Source: Proteobacteria bacterium SG_bin4 (GTDB lineage: Bacteria; Pseudomonadota; Gammaproteobacteria; Burkholderiales; Nitrosomonadaceae). From it: a stretch of DNA of 64,000 nt. A program made the translations under genes and the position numbers. Positions 26,701 to 36,336 of this stretch are shown piece after piece. Location of the stretch: NCBI GenBank assembly GCA_002083395.1, contig LWDH01000036.1, positions 52,551 to 116,550 of the forward strand, written 5' to 3'. The notes beneath the pieces were generated by a model. It was not told where the DNA came from and did not search any database. It worked only from the letters and a program-made list of their open reading frames with translations. Within the stretch, counting starts at the first letter, position 1; each line of letters starts with the position of its first letter.

Positions 26701-27642
26701 ATGGTTAAGCAATCTGAAAATCTAAAAGTGCAAACACTCGAAAAACCGGTCGATCTGGATGCGGAATTTCGGCAATCCAACATCCACGAAGTATTGGATA
26801 AACTGGATCGTGAACTGATCGGGCTAAAACCGGTGAAAACCCGCATTCATGAAATAGCCGCTTTATTGCTCGTGGATCGAGTCCGCAACCAATTGGGATT
26901 GTCAGCAGGCGCTCCGAGCTTGCACATGTGCTTCACGGGCAATCCGGGTACCGGCAAAACGACGGTCGCATCGCGCATGTCGGAAATTTTACACCGCCTG
27001 GGTTATGTCCGGGAAGGCCATCTGGTTTCGGTCACGCGGGATGATTTGGTGGGCCAATACATCGGTCACACAGCCCCGAAAACCAAAGAAGTGATCAAAC
27101 GCGCCATGGGCGGCGTGCTATTTATCGATGAAGCCTACTACCTTTACAAGCCGGAAAATGAGCGCGACTATGGTGCCGAGTCGATCGAAATCCTGCTGCA
27201 AACGATGGAAAACAATCGCGATGATCTGGTGGTTATTTTGGCTGGATACAAGGACCGGATGGATAAATTCTTTCAAAGCAATCCGGGCATGCGTTCGCGC
27301 ATCGCCCATCACGTTGATTTTCCTGATTACGGCGCCGATGAATTGGTTGCAATAGCTAAGCTAATGCTGGCGGCACAAAATTACCGATTCAGCTCTGATG
27401 GCGAGAAAGCATTCGTCGAATATATCCAGTTGCGAATGACTCAGGAATATTTTGCAAATGCTCGCTCGGTCAGGAATGCTCTGGATCGAGCCCGTCTGCG
27501 GCAAGCCAATCGGCTATTTACGGGAAGGAAGAAATCGCTGACCAGTATTGACTTAATGACAATCGAGGCTGAAGACATCCGGGCCAGCCGGGTTTTTGTT
27601 GAAGGAAAGAAAGATACTGATACAACACGTAGCAACACATAA
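26701..27642 (+). CDS. cbbX: CbbX, red-type RuBisCO activase (AAA+)
   Basis: 313 residues. Hexameric AAA+ motor that pulls the CbbL C-terminal tail to eject inhibitory sugar phosphates. N-terminal segment VLDKLDRELIGLKPVKTRIHEIAALLLVDRVR, Walker A GNPGTGKT (about 79-86), the pore-loop region DLVGQYIGHTAPKT, Walker B GGVLFIDEAYYLY, sensor VVILAGYKDRMDKF and the arginine-containing NPGMRSRIAHHVDFPDY match CbbX closely. AAAGGA lies 7 bases before the ATG. It is the expected partner of the red-type enzyme upstream. Confidence 0.96.
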   Translation: MVKQSENLKVQTLEKPVDLDAEFRQSNIHEVLDKLDRELIGLKPVKTRIHEIAALLLVDRVRNQLGLSAGAPSLHMCFTGNPGTGKTTVASRMSEILHRLGYVREGHLVSVTRDDLVGQYIGHTAPKTKEVIKRAMGGVLFIDEAYYLYKPENERDYGAESIEILLQTMENNRDDLVVILAGYKDRMDKFFQSNPGMRSRIAHHVDFPDYGADELVAIAKLMLAAQNYRFSSDGEKAFVEYIQLRMTQEYFANARSVRNALDRARLRQANRLFTGRKKSLTSIDLMTIEAEDIRASRVFVEGKKDTDTTRSNT

Positions 27643-27656
27643 GGGAATCGACTCAA

Positions 27657-28007
27657 TTGGACGATACGTTATCTCACCCATTGCGCATTTATCCCAAGCA
27701 AATTGATGCTTTCTGCTATAACCGGGGACGCCTTGCGTTGCTGCGATTAGGTTGTCCGCTGCGTGTCCCCTTGCTACAGCATCGCGGTTTGGAAATCATA
27801 TTGGATAAGACCGAGTGGTTATGTGTTGATAGCACTGCGGAAGATCAACCGGTGATGGCCTGGCGCAAATTTAAGATTCGTGGAAGAGAGAACTTGCACC
27901 AGCCGATTGCATGCGAGTTATGGGTATATCATAGTTGCGCCGGGTTGGTTATGGGGTCAGCTCTGGATGATTTGGAAAAAACCCTGGAAAAAATGTGGTT
28001 TGTTTGA
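27657..28007 (+). CDS. CbbX-linked protein of unknown function
   Basis: 116 residues. The start is a TTG at 27657 with AAGGGA 10 bases upstream; it begins 14 bases after the cbbX stop, so it belongs to the cbb operon. The protein is soluble with no membrane segment. Pattern: PVMAWRKFKIRGRENLHQPIACELWVYHSCAGLVMGSALDDLEKTLEKMW. I have the impression that similar short proteins follow cbbX in other red-type operons, but I cannot confirm this here. A role in RuBisCO assembly or activation is a guess from location. Confidence 0.7.
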   Translation: MDDTLSHPLRIYPKQIDAFCYNRGRLALLRLGCPLRVPLLQHRGLEIILDKTEWLCVDSTAEDQPVMAWRKFKIRGRENLHQPIACELWVYHSCAGLVMGSALDDLEKTLEKMWFV

Positions 28008-28131
28008 ACCCAGAATTAATTATTCCGATTGTACGGTGGTTTTCCTGTCCAGGCTTCCCGATTGAACCGTAGTAACAATTGTTGACTGAATTCCAGCTAA
28101 CAAAAGTGTAATACCGATAATAGGGTTACAA

Positions 28132-30003
28132 TTATTCAGCTGCGACGATTTGGTTTTTGCCATTACTCTTGGCTCGATATAAAGCTTCATCAGCTCGTTT
28201 AAACACACTGTCCTGAGACTCGCCAGGTTGATATTGAGCCACACCGGCACTAAACGTTATCAACAAGCGATTGTTTCCGTGCAAGAAAAATTTCTTGGTC
28301 AAATAACGCTTTATTCTTGCAATCGTAGATATCGCCTCTTTAAGCGAGGAATTTGGAAGCAAAATTGCAAATTCTTCTCCACCATAACGTGATATCACAT
28401 CTTCCCGACGCAATGTTTCCTTAACTGCTTCTACTAGATATATCAATGCGTCATCTCCAACCTGATGGCCGTGGGTATCGTTTAATTGCTTGAAATTATC
28501 AATATCCAGCAGTGCAAAACAAAGAAGTCCTTGAGTATGGCTCAGGTAGTTCACTTCACGTCGAAATGCGTTATCAAAACCACGCCGGTTTAATGCACCA
28601 GTCAGGTGGTCTTCCTGTACCTGCTCATTCATTTCCTGCAACTGCGCCTCAAGCAGATTAATCTGATTCTGCGCAGCATTCATCTCGTTTTGTGCAGCTA
28701 ATAAATCGTTGCGATGATTCAGCACGCTCTTTTGTACTTTCTGAGTTTCTTGCACTAATTCGGCAAGTAACTGATTAAGACCCTTAATATCTTTAGTTTG
28801 CTTAATCTTCTCCGAATAATACCCTAGCTGATCCTGATAGCCGCCTGTCGCATCCGATAATTCTTCAAGATTCGCAATCAGTGAAGTGACCATTTTCCGC
28901 ATGGTCTCCTTTGTCTCACCCAGATTTTGCTTGATATGAATTTGTCTTTGAACTATTTTTTCCAGTAAATTTTCTGCTTGAGTGATCACCTTCATATCCA
29001 GCGAACCGGACATCGCTTTTCTTAACTTCGTCAGTTGAGATTTAATCCAACGATCTTCCGAAAGTAATTCTCCCGTGCTGTCCATCAGCAGATTTAATAA
29101 TTTAAGCAAGCCCTGTTGCACTTCGCTATTGCTATTTTCACTCGATTCGCATTTACTGCAAAATTCTTGAAAAGCGACAATAAAGCGTTCCATGCCAAGC
29201 TTATTTTGTATGCCAGTTACTTGGCGGGCCAATCGTTTTGCTTCATCTGCCAGAACTTCATCCTGAATTTGGCCCGCGATAATGCGCTCAAGCACCTGAG
29301 CCATCAATTCAAGCAATTGACCGACATACCCGCCAATATCATATTCTTTTGCCAGAACATCTTCTTTTTCGCTCGTTCCTTGTAATTGAGGATCAGCAGA
29401 CTCAGTGTGCGCTGAATTTCCCTCGATTATTCCGGATTGCTGCTTGTTTCCGGTAGAAGTCTTCCATGAATGAATGAGCGCAACGAAATTGGCATGAAGC
29501 AACTCAGAGTTATCTGAAAACTCGTTGAGTAATTTTTCTATCGATTCTTTTTTCTTCGCCGTAATGGCACTATTTGTTGAATTACTGGTTTCATTAACTA
29601 ACTGTCTGATAATTTCAGCCCAACTAGCAGATGCCTTATTTTTTGTTGTACCCGGAAGTGTTGCACCATCCGTATCCAAATTTTCCGCAGTCAGAAATTT
29701 TAGTAAAGCAGATTTAAATTTCAGCCAGCTTTTCTCAGTAACCGCTTGTTCCAGATTATTTGCACAATTAAGCAATGGTGTTGTATGACGTGGAAACTCT
29801 TTCGCAAGCTCCGCAAGCATTTTTGCTGTCGAAACTGAAATTTGATGACCAGGATTTCCGGCAATTTGTTCATATAACTTGTGATAACTGTCTGGCGTGG
29901 GGGGAATTTTAAGTATCGCAAGCTGCTTCAGCGTTTCGCGTGCAATAACAGAGGGATTTGCATTCATGTTTTGATTCATACCACTCTCATAGAAACCATA
30001 CAT
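28132..30003 (-). CDS. Diguanylate cyclase with long N-terminal coiled-coil region
   Basis: 623 residues, no membrane segment. The C-terminal GGDEF domain (about 455-620) has the active motif GGEEF (541-545), LLDIDNFKQLNDTHGHQVGDDAL for metal and GTP, and the inhibitory I-site RRED five residues before the motif, so product inhibition is expected. The N-terminal about 440 residues are helical, with a strong coiled coil just before GGDEF (NEMNAAQNQINLLEAQLQEMNEQ). The start could also be the ATG at 29979. It should synthesise c-di-GMP in the cytoplasm. A cognate input signal is not visible. Confidence 0.92.
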   Translation of the reverse strand: MYGFYESGMNQNMNANPSVIARETLKQLAILKIPPTPDSYHKLYEQIAGNPGHQISVSTAKMLAELAKEFPRHTTPLLNCANNLEQAVTEKSWLKFKSALLKFLTAENLDTDGATLPGTTKNKASASWAEIIRQLVNETSNSTNSAITAKKKESIEKLLNEFSDNSELLHANFVALIHSWKTSTGNKQQSGIIEGNSAHTESADPQLQGTSEKEDVLAKEYDIGGYVGQLLELMAQVLERIIAGQIQDEVLADEAKRLARQVTGIQNKLGMERFIVAFQEFCSKCESSENSNSEVQQGLLKLLNLLMDSTGELLSEDRWIKSQLTKLRKAMSGSLDMKVITQAENLLEKIVQRQIHIKQNLGETKETMRKMVTSLIANLEELSDATGGYQDQLGYYSEKIKQTKDIKGLNQLLAELVQETQKVQKSVLNHRNDLLAAQNEMNAAQNQINLLEAQLQEMNEQVQEDHLTGALNRRGFDNAFRREVNYLSHTQGLLCFALLDIDNFKQLNDTHGHQVGDDALIYLVEAVKETLRREDVISRYGGEEFAILLPNSSLKEAISTIARIKRYLTKKFFLHGNNRLLITFSAGVAQYQPGESQDSVFKRADEALYRAKSNGKNQIVAAE

Positions 30004-30360
30004 TCAGCTGATGGGATTTTCAATCAGCAACACAAGCTAATTGAATATCCGACAATTAAACTCATCATTCTTCGAAAAGCATTATCCAAATAAAATATTG
30101 GCAAAGCATCTTACCTTAATTAGGGTCCTAAATCGCATCAGACACAACTAAATCACTATCAGGATCCTGCGTTAAGCTCCCACCGCAACTAAGACTCTTC
30201 GCTCGTAATTATGAATCTGTTTTACGGAACAATATGGGATTCTCTTTATACTTGCAGGCTGTTCAAGTGGGGTAAATTCGCAACACTTTTTCCTATCGAT
30301 GGTAAACAAACTGACAGTTGATAGTAAAAAAGTAACTCAATATTGAGTAAGTAGGTAATG
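30004..30360. other. Intergenic region between zapD and the diguanylate cyclase gene
   Basis: About 357 bases, AT-rich. It should contain the promoter of the cyclase gene. The zapD terminator candidate lies at its right end. No coding region or RNA gene was recognised. Confidence 0.4.
30325..30348 (-). terminator. Candidate terminator after zapD
   Basis: The palindrome ACTCAAT/ATTGAGT (30335-30348) lies 13 bases after the zapD stop and is followed on the minus strand by six T (30326-30331). The stem is AT-rich and short, so termination would be modest. The perfect symmetry could equally be a protein site. Confidence 0.4.
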
Positions 30361-31116
30361 TCAAAGATTACAGAAGGTCAGTTCGAAATTAACATCACCT
30401 TCATAAACTTTGCTTTTTTGCCCAGTCTGAGTTGGGATAAAACGAATATTCAGGGCATATTTATTAGCACTGATTTCTGGCACGCATGCCAACTGGTCAC
30501 TCAAGTTGATCCTCAGTAAATGTGCGGAGTACTCTGATCCAGCTTGCTGAAAAACCCCTTGGTTTGCTATGACTTGAAGTGTTTTACCGCTTTTCCTTAA
30601 GAGGTGCAGCACAATGCCAAAAGCATTCCGTATAGGTTTGAATGGCGTCAACCACTCACTAAAGTCTTGATGCCGCAGAACAGGATCCAAATTAAGCCAA
30701 TAATGATACGACGGTAAATCAAAAACACAGCAACCGCCAGGTATTCCCATGCGCTGTTTTATCGCCATTAACCACTCGTTCTCGCGTAAATGCTCACCAA
30801 CCTTACCCGGGAAAACCAGCATCTCCCGGAAAGTAGTCTTAATATCGGTAAGCACACTATCCAACGCCGCTTCCGAAACTTCGGGGTTTTTTCTCAGCAT
30901 CTCCAGGATCTGCTTTTGCCGTTCCAACTCTTGCAAAAGATCCGATTTAATATCGGCTCGGCTTGTAATCTCAAGCACTTCAAACAGTGCGACCAACGAA
31001 GCATGATGCTCTGTAGCGGTATCCTTGCTAGAAAAAAAATCTATTTTATTAAATAAATCCTCAAGCCTGAGAAGTGTACGGATACGCTCATTAAGCGGGT
31101 GTTCGTAACAAATCAC
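30361..31116 (-). CDS. zapD: Cell division protein ZapD (FtsZ-bundling)
   Basis: 251 residues. Cross-links FtsZ filaments at the Z-ring. ICYEHPLNERIRTLLRLE at the start, LLQELERQKQ, FPGKVGEHLRENEWLMAIKQRMGIPGG and YHYWL are typical of the family (DUF1342). It follows pilD-coaE in the same direction, as in many betaproteobacteria, but is separated from coaE by 279 bases that contain a MITE. Confidence 0.95.
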   Translation of the reverse strand: MICYEHPLNERIRTLLRLEDLFNKIDFFSSKDTATEHHASLVALFEVLEITSRADIKSDLLQELERQKQILEMLRKNPEVSEAALDSVLTDIKTTFREMLVFPGKVGEHLRENEWLMAIKQRMGIPGGCCVFDLPSYHYWLNLDPVLRHQDFSEWLTPFKPIRNAFGIVLHLLRKSGKTLQVIANQGVFQQAGSEYSAHLLRINLSDQLACVPEISANKYALNIRFIPTQTGQKSKVYEGDVNFELTFCNL

Positions 31117-31167
31117 AATATTAATGCATCCAAAGAAGAGTAAAGGAATTTAAAAGCCAAAATTTAA

Positions 31168-31312
31168 GGAAACACTGATTAAATGTTCACATAAGGGATT
31201 TGCTGCGTTGAGTGGCACCCCAAAAACTCACTTATCGTTTATGATAAGTCCCGTTTCTTGCGTTTTCCCCACCTTGCATTTCAACGTGCTCGGCGAATTA
31301 ATCCGCAATTCC
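31168..31312 (-). mobile_element. 145-bp MITE, copy 1 (decayed)
   Basis: Gapless, diverged counterpart of the element at 55530-55674, in the opposite orientation. The left end GGAAACACTGATTAAAT differs from the intact end by two bases; the right end is more decayed. The first four flanking bases are TTAA, consistent with an IS5-type YTAR target, but the right flank is now CCAA. It sits between coaE and zapD, splitting what is usually a tight gene pair. Confidence 0.8.
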
Positions 31313-31395
31313 CCAAATTGATTTTTAATGGGATTATTTCATAAATAAAAATAATTTTCCCAAACAATTTCTCAGCGAACAACTTGAAAAATCCA

Positions 31396-31998
31396 TTAAT
31401 TCCCACTCATAATCATATATTTACTATGAATCTGGGCAACCTGAATTTTTAAAAACTCAATATCCTGTCCGTTGAAAATGACATCATCGGCCTCGCGCAA
31501 TCGATCCTTTCTGGTAACTTGGCTCGCTATAATCGCTCTGACGAATTGTTCAGAAAGCTGATTTCTCGCCATGGTGCGGGAAATCTGCTGCTGCTCTTCA
31601 CAATCAATAACAAGAACACGATCAATCAGTTTGTCGTAATCGTTTGTTTCTAATAATAACGGAATTACGACGACGATATATGGCGACTGGGCCTGTTTTA
31701 CAAGCCGAACAACTTCACCGAGGATGAGTGGATGAAGAATCTTTTCAAGCTTTATCTTCGATTCAAGATCCGAAAAAACCAAGCTTCGCATTTTTCCTCT
31801 GTCCAGCGATCCATCGCTAGCAAGAAAAGTATCTCCGAATGTTTTTCTGATTTGATCGATAGCTGGTCCGCTGGGTTGAGTTAATTGCCTGGAAATGACA
31901 TCCGTATCAATAACCACAATACCGAATTCAGAGAAAAATTCGCTCGCGCTTGATTTTCCACACCCGATTCCCCCGGTTAAACCAACGACAAAAGTCAT
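31396..31998 (-). CDS. coaE: Dephospho-CoA kinase
   Basis: 200 residues. Last step of CoA synthesis: dephospho-CoA + ATP to CoA. P-loop GLTGGIGCGKS, IDTDVISRQLT, HPLI and VVIPLLLET are canonical. It starts 3 bases after the pilD stop, so it is coupled to the pilus-peptidase gene. Confidence 0.97.
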   Translation of the reverse strand: MTFVVGLTGGIGCGKSSASEFFSEFGIVVIDTDVISRQLTQPSGPAIDQIRKTFGDTFLASDGSLDRGKMRSLVFSDLESKIKLEKILHPLILGEVVRLVKQAQSPYIVVVIPLLLETNDYDKLIDRVLVIDCEEQQQISRTMARNQLSEQFVRAIIASQVTRKDRLREADDVIFNGQDIEFLKIQVAQIHSKYMIMSGN

Positions 31999-32001
31999 AA
32001 A

Positions 32002-32868
32002 TTAAAGCAAACCAAGGTAACTCTGGTTTAGCTTCTCACCCCAAAATAAAGCGATTAGAGCGCCACCAACCAGATAAGGACCAAAGGGTATCGGGATATT
32101 TTTATGCAGTTTAGCTGCAACAATCAATCCAACACCTACAACAGCCCCCACAAAGGAAGAAAAAACGATCACCACTGGGAGCATACTCCAACCTAACCAT
32201 GCCCCAATGGCTGACAGCAATTTAAAATCGCCATACCCCATTCCTTCTTTGCCTGTCAAAAGCTTAAAACTCCAATAAATTGACCACAATGATAAGTAAC
32301 CGGCTGCGGCACCAATAATTGATGATTGAGAATCCGTAAAAACATCGTTCAAATTGATCAGCAACCCTAACCAAAGCAACGGTAACGTTATATCATCCGG
32401 TAGCAATTGTGTGTTTAAATCAATAACTGCCAGAGCCATGAGCGCCCACACAAAAATTAAAACTGCTGCAGTCATAACGCCGAAACCAAAATGCCAGGCA
32501 ACGACTCCACTTAGTAAAGCTGTAACCGCTTCAACAAGTGGATAACGCAAAGGAATCCGTTCATGGCATTGCGAACAACGCCCTCGCAACGCTAGGTAAC
32601 TGAAAATCGGTATATTTTCCCATGCAGATATCTTATGTCCGCATTTGGGGCAAGTGGATCTTGGGGAAATAAGGTTAAACGCTGGTTGTCTCTCGACTAC
32701 CTCACCTCGCAATTCCGCACATTGCTCTGACCAATTTCTTCGCATCATTTCCGGCAAACGATATATGACAACATTCAAAAAACTCCCAACCATTAGCCCA
32801 AAGATAGAAACCGTCGTGATGAATACTCCAGGCTCCTCTTGCAACATAGTAAGATAAGTCGTAGTCAT
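32002..32868 (-). CDS. pilD: Prepilin leader peptidase/N-methyltransferase
   Basis: 288 residues, inner membrane, about seven to eight hydrophobic segments. Cleaves and N-methylates type IV prepilins. Two CxxC pairs (CPKCGHKI, CSQCHERI) form the cytoplasmic zinc site of the methylase part. The aspartyl protease residues lie in the VIDLNTQLLPD region and GMGYGDFKLLSAIGAWLG. Follows pilC by 37 bases. Confidence 0.96.
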   Translation of the reverse strand: MTTTYLTMLQEEPGVFITTVSIFGLMVGSFLNVVIYRLPEMMRRNWSEQCAELRGEVVERQPAFNLISPRSTCPKCGHKISAWENIPIFSYLALRGRCSQCHERIPLRYPLVEAVTALLSGVVAWHFGFGVMTAAVLIFVWALMALAVIDLNTQLLPDDITLPLLWLGLLINLNDVFTDSQSSIIGAAAGYLSLWSIYWSFKLLTGKEGMGYGDFKLLSAIGAWLGWSMLPVVIVFSSFVGAVVGVGLIVAAKLHKNIPIPFGPYLVGGALIALFWGEKLNQSYLGLL

Positions 32869-32905
32869 ATGCGAATGAACTCAATCGGATTATCAACCAT
32901 TTGAT

Positions 32906-34129
32906 TTAACTGACGACTGATCCCATTTTGAAAATTGGCAAGTACATGGCGACTACCATGCCACCAATTAATGTTCCCAGTACAACCATAATCATTGGCT
33001 CCATCAAACTTGAAAGCGCGGCAACCGCATCATCAACTTCCGCTTCGTAGAAATCGGCAATTTTACCCAGCATCGAATCCAGTGACCCAGCTTCTTCACC
33101 GATAGCGACCATTTGGATAACCATGCTTGGAAATACATTGGTGCCAGCCATTGAGGCCATCAGACTATTGCCAGTACTGACTTCAAGCTGAATATTTTTT
33201 GTTGCTTCATAATAAATATAATTTCCAGCTGCTCCAGCAACCGAATCCAATGAATCAACTAGTGGAACCCCGGCTGCAAACATTGTGGAAAGCGTGCGTG
33301 ACCAACGTGCAATAGTCGCTTTACGGATAACTTCCCCAAAAATCGGCAGTTTTAACATGAAACGGTCCATAATGCGTTGCATCGGAATCGATCTCTTCCA
33401 TGCGTACATGAATCCATAAACACCGCCACCAACAATGCCAAAAATAGCCCACCAATAATCCACAAAAAAATCGGAAATTGTCATAACCAGGAGAGTTGGA
33501 GCTGGCAAGTCAGCACCAAAGCCTTCAAACAAATCTTTAAACGCCGGAATCACAAAAATCATTATCACGGCAGTAATGATAAAAGCTACCACGATGATGG
33601 AGATCGGATAAAAAAGTGCGGATTTGATTTTTCCTTTGATCGCTTGAATTTTTTCTTTATAGGTCGCCAAACGATCTAAAATGCTATCGAGTATCCCCGC
33701 AGCTTCACCTGCACCGACCAGGTTACAATAGAGTGCATCAAAGTAAAGCGGATATTTTCGAAATGCATCCGTTAAGTTACTACCCGTCTCCACATCTGTT
33801 TTAATATCAATTAGCAACTTACTTACAGCACGATTGGTATGTCCTCTGGCAACGATATCAAAAGCTTGTAACAACGGCACACCAGACTTCATCATGGTTG
33901 CTAACTGACGTGTAAATAGCGTGATGTCTTTATCGGTAATTTTACCGCCAGACTGCGTTTTCTTAATTTTTGTTACTTTTATACCTTGCCGACGTAATGT
34001 CGCAGTTACAACAACAGTTCCTGCAGCGCGCATTTCACCTTTTAATTGCTTCCCAGTTTTGTCTTTACCTTCCCATGAATAATTAATTTCTTTTAATTTC
34101 TTTTCTGATTGTGCTATGAGGGTCGCCAT
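32906..34129 (-). CDS. pilC: Type IV pilus inner-membrane platform protein
   Basis: 407 residues of the PilC/GspF family, with two repeated T2SSF domains (about 70-195 and 275-398; FTRQLATMMKSGVPLLQAF and ARWSRTLSTMFAAGVPLVDSL). Three membrane helices. It couples the PilB/PilT motors to the growing pilus. GGAG precedes the ATG. pilB is not next to it. The motors pilT and pilU are about 14 kb away on the other strand. Confidence 0.95.
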   Translation of the reverse strand: MATLIAQSEKKLKEINYSWEGKDKTGKQLKGEMRAAGTVVVTATLRRQGIKVTKIKKTQSGGKITDKDITLFTRQLATMMKSGVPLLQAFDIVARGHTNRAVSKLLIDIKTDVETGSNLTDAFRKYPLYFDALYCNLVGAGEAAGILDSILDRLATYKEKIQAIKGKIKSALFYPISIIVVAFIITAVIMIFVIPAFKDLFEGFGADLPAPTLLVMTISDFFVDYWWAIFGIVGGGVYGFMYAWKRSIPMQRIMDRFMLKLPIFGEVIRKATIARWSRTLSTMFAAGVPLVDSLDSVAGAAGNYIYYEATKNIQLEVSTGNSLMASMAGTNVFPSMVIQMVAIGEEAGSLDSMLGKIADFYEAEVDDAVAALSSLMEPMIMVVLGTLIGGMVVAMYLPIFKMGSVVS

Positions 34130-34326
34130 AATTTAACTCCTTAAAACTCCGGAATCTATGAAATCAACAGAACGAAATAACCAAACAAGTAAAATCAAGC
34201 TTCACTCCTGCTCGATAATCGCGGATGGTTATTCAATCTTGTCCCGGGTTAACGGCACAGTTTAAAGTCTTACTGAGAAAAAATATTTGAAAAGAAAATG
34301 CTGGATCTTAATTCAATTTATCTTTG

Positions 34327-35220
34327 CTAAATCTCTGGTTCTACAACATTTATGCCATCACTCACGGTCGGATACATAAATTTGACGCGCAATTCTTTTT
34401 TTATCCGAAGATTATTGAGAAGTCTGGATTCATTCATGAAAGACAACATTGCTGGAGAAATTTGTTGCTGTGCTTGATCGCGCGAAATACGGGGAGGCCG
34501 TGGCAAGCCGAAATGATCGGCAACCAGATCAAAATACTGCCCCATTTTAAGCTGTGAATTATCACTCGCATGATAGATCCGATGGGGTTTCGCATAATTG
34601 ATAGCAGCACAAATGATACGAGCAAGATCATCCGCATGAATATGATTTGTAAAGCTATCCTCGACATCGATAAGTGCTGGGTGGTTTTCTCGCAAACGAT
34701 TCAGGGGCAATCTGTTCTCCGCATAGATACCCGGTACGCGTAAAATTGCCACATGGACATGCTCCCGCTCTCCCCAACGGCGTACTTGTTTCTCGGCATC
34801 AACTCTACGAATCGCACGTTCATTTACAGGACGAACAGGATATGTTTCATCGATTAAGGCCCCATGGCAGTCACCATACACCCCGCTGGTACTGATATAG
34901 ATAAGCTGTTGTGGTAGAATCCGTTTATGGGTTTTGGTTGGCCTGCTAAGGGCGGACAGCAAATGTGCCGTTCTGAGATCGTGCAATCCGTAACCGGGCG
35001 GCGGGGCCAAATGCAAAACAATTTGCACTATTCCTGCAAGTTTTTTTAGAGTCTTCGGGAAATCGAGATCACCGTAGATTGGAATAATGCCATGTGATCG
35101 CAAACGGTCAATGCTTTTCAAATTACGATACAAACCAAGCACCCGGTATTTACCTTGCAATAATGGTGCTGTTCTTAGAGCAATATCACCGCAACCAACC
35201 ATTAATAGTGTTTTTTTCAT
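34327..35220 (-). CDS. NAD(P)-binding epimerase/reductase-like protein (extended SDR)
   Basis: 297 residues. N-terminal Rossmann fold with a non-standard glycine motif MVGCGDIALRT, then YISTSGVYGD carrying the SDR Ser/Tyr region, and VPGIYAENRLPL. Closest in pattern to YeeZ-type NAD-dependent epimerase proteins of unknown substrate. It is divergent from the ferredoxin reductase gene with only 42 bases between. No RNA or sugar pathway context identifies the substrate. Confidence 0.8.
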   Translation of the reverse strand: MKKTLLMVGCGDIALRTAPLLQGKYRVLGLYRNLKSIDRLRSHGIIPIYGDLDFPKTLKKLAGIVQIVLHLAPPPGYGLHDLRTAHLLSALSRPTKTHKRILPQQLIYISTSGVYGDCHGALIDETYPVRPVNERAIRRVDAEKQVRRWGEREHVHVAILRVPGIYAENRLPLNRLRENHPALIDVEDSFTNHIHADDLARIICAAINYAKPHRIYHASDNSQLKMGQYFDLVADHFGLPRPPRISRDQAQQQISPAMLSFMNESRLLNNLRIKKELRVKFMYPTVSDGINVVEPEI

Positions 35221-35262
35221 TTAAATAATTTTTCTTCTATATCAATACTTAGTCAGTGCTCA

Positions 35263-36336
35263 ATGGCGCATCAAATCATCATTCAACCAAGCGGACATGT
35301 GTTATCTGCAGAACCCGGTGAAACCATTCTTGAAGCTGCTCTGCGTGAAGGCTTTACACTGCCTTACGGTTGCCGGAATGGATCTTGCGGGGTTTGTAAG
35401 GGAAAAATCATCCAAGGAAAAGTTGATTACGGGGATCATAGCGATGAAGCTTTAACAGCGGATGAGAAAAAATCAGGCAGCGCTTTATTTTGTTGCGCCA
35501 TTCCATTATCCGATTTGATCATAGAATGCGATGAAATCGATGCCACAAAAGGAATACAAATCAAGACGCTACCGTGCCGCGTGCAAAAACTTGAGCTTGT
35601 CGCTCCCGATGTCATGGTTATTTCTCTCAAACTTCCTGCGAACCAACGATTGCAATTTTTAGCGGGCCAATACATCGACATCCTTCTCAAAGATGGTAAA
35701 CGTCGAAGCTTCTCTTTAGCCAATCCACCCCATGACGATGAGTTATTGCAATTACATGCACGTAACTACCCCGGAGGCGCGTTTACCGAATTTGTTTTCA
35801 ATCACATGAAAGTAAAGGATATCCTTCGATTTACCGGACCACTTGGATCATTCTTTCTGCGCGAGGCAGTTGATGAGAAAGCTACTTCGATCATCTTCTT
35901 GGCAAGTGGTACAGGCTTCGCACCTATTAAAAGCATTCTCGAGCATGTTTTTTATCAAGAAAACAAACGAAACCACAAACGCAAAATGATCCTTTATTGG
36001 GGTGCGCGTACCAAAGCCGATTTATATTTAGCCGATTTAGCGGCTAGCTGGCAACAACACGAAAACTTCTCTTTCGTTCCGGTATTATCGGAGCCATTAG
36101 CTACCGATGAGTGGAAGGGAAGAACCGGTTTAGTGCACGAAGCGGTTATGCAAGACTTCGAAACTTTAGCAAACCATCAAGTGTACGCTTGCGGCGCCCC
36201 TGCGATGGTTAAAGCTGCTTATCAAGATTTTACCAGCCATCGTAATTTACCAAAAGATGCTTTCTTCTCCGATGTATTTACACCTTCAACCAGCAACCCT
36301 TCTTCCGCTACGCAGAACGACCCCAAAATAACCTAA
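35263..36336 (+). CDS. 2Fe-2S ferredoxin--NAD(P)H flavin reductase (AscD/CDP-6-deoxy reductase type)
   Basis: 357 residues. N-terminal plant-type [2Fe-2S] domain with C-R-N-G-S-C-G-V-C and a fourth Cys in ALFCCAI; FAD-binding barrel with RRSFSLANPP; NAD(P) domain with ASGTGFAPIKSILEH and the C-terminal VYACGAPAMVKAA. Usually named CDP-6-deoxy-delta-3,4-glucoseen reductase, but in most betaproteobacteria without that sugar pathway it is a general electron-transfer flavoprotein. It could in principle supply electrons to oxygenases such as the P450 in this window; that is speculation. No clear ribosome site. The stop overlaps the convergent hemY stop by 4 bases. Confidence 0.88.
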   Translation: MAHQIIIQPSGHVLSAEPGETILEAALREGFTLPYGCRNGSCGVCKGKIIQGKVDYGDHSDEALTADEKKSGSALFCCAIPLSDLIIECDEIDATKGIQIKTLPCRVQKLELVAPDVMVISLKLPANQRLQFLAGQYIDILLKDGKRRSFSLANPPHDDELLQLHARNYPGGAFTEFVFNHMKVKDILRFTGPLGSFFLREAVDEKATSIIFLASGTGFAPIKSILEHVFYQENKRNHKRKMILYWGARTKADLYLADLAASWQQHENFSFVPVLSEPLATDEWKGRTGLVHEAVMQDFETLANHQVYACGAPAMVKAAYQDFTSHRNLPKDAFFSDVFTPSTSNPSSATQNDPKIT

